This document shows positions 63,646 to 64,000 of a DNA stretch of 64,000 nt, piece after piece. Under the pieces are notes generated by a model. That model was not told the DNA's origin and did no database searches. It saw only the letters and a program-made list of their open reading frames with translations. Numbering within the stretch: the stretch's first letter is position 1; each line of letters begins with the position of its first letter. The DNA is from Nocardiopsis sp. YSL2. Lineage in GTDB: Bacteria > Actinomycetota > Actinomycetes > Streptosporangiales > Streptosporangiaceae. The DNA is taken from positions 1,612,001-1,676,000 of the forward strand of contig NZ_JAMOAO010000001.1 of the NCBI RefSeq assembly GCF_030555055.1. The letters run 5' to 3'. The translations under genes were made by a program, and so were the position numbers.

Positions 63646-64000
63646 CTAGTCGCCCACCTGCTCGGCCTTCTCCAGCCAGACCTCCTCCAGCTGCTCGCGC
63701 TCGGCGGCCAGGGCCTTGGCCTCGGCGTCCAGCTCGGCCAGGCGGGTGTAGTCGTCGGCCGCGGCGGCCATCAGCTCGTGCAGCTCCGTCTCGCGCTTGG
63801 ACACCCGGTCCATGCGCCGCTCGACGCGCTGCATCTCCTTCTGCGCGGCGCGGCGGTCGGCCGCCGACACGGCCGGTGCCTTCGACTCCTGCTCCGCCGT
63901 CTCCGAGGCGCCCAGCGGCACCGTGGCCTCGCCCGCCCTGAGCGCGCGGCGCTCCAGGTACTCGTCGACGCCGCCGGGCAGGAAGGCCAGGCCGCCGTCG
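63646..64000 (-). CDS. ABC-F family ATP-binding protein, C-terminal fragment
   Basis: The last 118 residues of a protein running in from the right edge. The tail shows LAFLPGGVDEYLERRAL (end of the second ATPase domain) and a C-terminal coiled coil (about 80 residues rich in Glu, Arg and Ala, KEMQRVERRMDRVSKRETEL), typical of Uup/EttA-like ABC-F proteins, which act on the ribosome and lack membrane domains. The stop is TAG at 63646. The ATPase domains are outside the window. Confidence 0.82.
   Translation of the reverse strand, partial: DGGLAFLPGGVDEYLERRALRAGEATVPLGASETAEQESKAPAVSAADRRAAQKEMQRVERRMDRVSKRETELHELMAAAADDYTRLAELDAEAKALAAEREQLEEVWLEKAEQVGD

Overview
The window is very GC-rich, with dense short-gapped genes, GTG/TTG starts, several apparently leaderless transcripts and typical actinobacterial gene sets: a three-subunit acyl-CoA carboxylase with an epsilon subunit, an Rv1264-like adenylate cyclase, zf-TFIIB and DUF3017 proteins, and an LCP protein. 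It fits a filamentous actinomycete, probably of the Nocardiopsis/Streptosporangiales type. Genus is an inference from protein style only; no marker gene settles it.

Layout. 1-8.8 kb (mostly minus): amine oxidase with a PuuR-like XRE-cupin regulator, MBL hydrolase, adenylate cyclase, PH-domain membrane protein, biotin ligase, an Uma2 nuclease-like gene and PEP carboxylase. 9-12.8 kb: accB-accE-accA operon, whose BCCP is the likely BirA substrate. 12.8-20.5 kb: second Uma2 gene, a DAACS symporter preceded by a Cys-containing 24-codon leader peptide, a Met/Gly-rich membrane protein, two zinc-ribbon genes, a flavin disulfide reductase and a divergent PNP. 20.5-21.5 kb: gene-free repeat element A and an orphan iron box. 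21.5-29.8 kb: membrane protein/adenosine deaminase, M20/GCS2 pair, YihY, a degenerate galactokinase-like gene and an LCP protein. 29.8-30.5 kb: repeat element B. 31-37.7 kb: icd, DUF3017, FHA-HTH, purN-purH-folD and DUF4190.

38-54.3 kb is an exopolysaccharide locus. The plus strand carries Wzz-like, polymerase, APH-fold, sulfotransferase, flippase, Alg14-like and Alg13-GT2 fusion genes. The minus strand carries a priming glycosyl-phosphotransferase followed by cysQ-cysD-cysN, a second sulfotransferase and a secreted GH26-like hydrolase. The joining of a priming transferase to sulfate-activation genes, with two sulfotransferases, points to a sulfated extracellular polysaccharide. An APS kinase (CysC) is not present here.

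54.8-59 kb: glmU-prs-rplY-pth, with solo repeat module C between rplY and pth. 59.1-60 kb: repeat element D next to tRNA-Gln(TTG). 60.2-64 kb: acyl desaturase with a TetR regulator, MarR regulator, SGNH lipoprotein and the C-terminal end of an ABC-F protein.

The most unusual non-coding signal is a family of modular, palindromic intergenic repeats (A, B, C, D) sharing a ~100-bp module in seven copies. A and D lie in opposite orientation and bracket ~38 kb that includes the exopolysaccharide locus.
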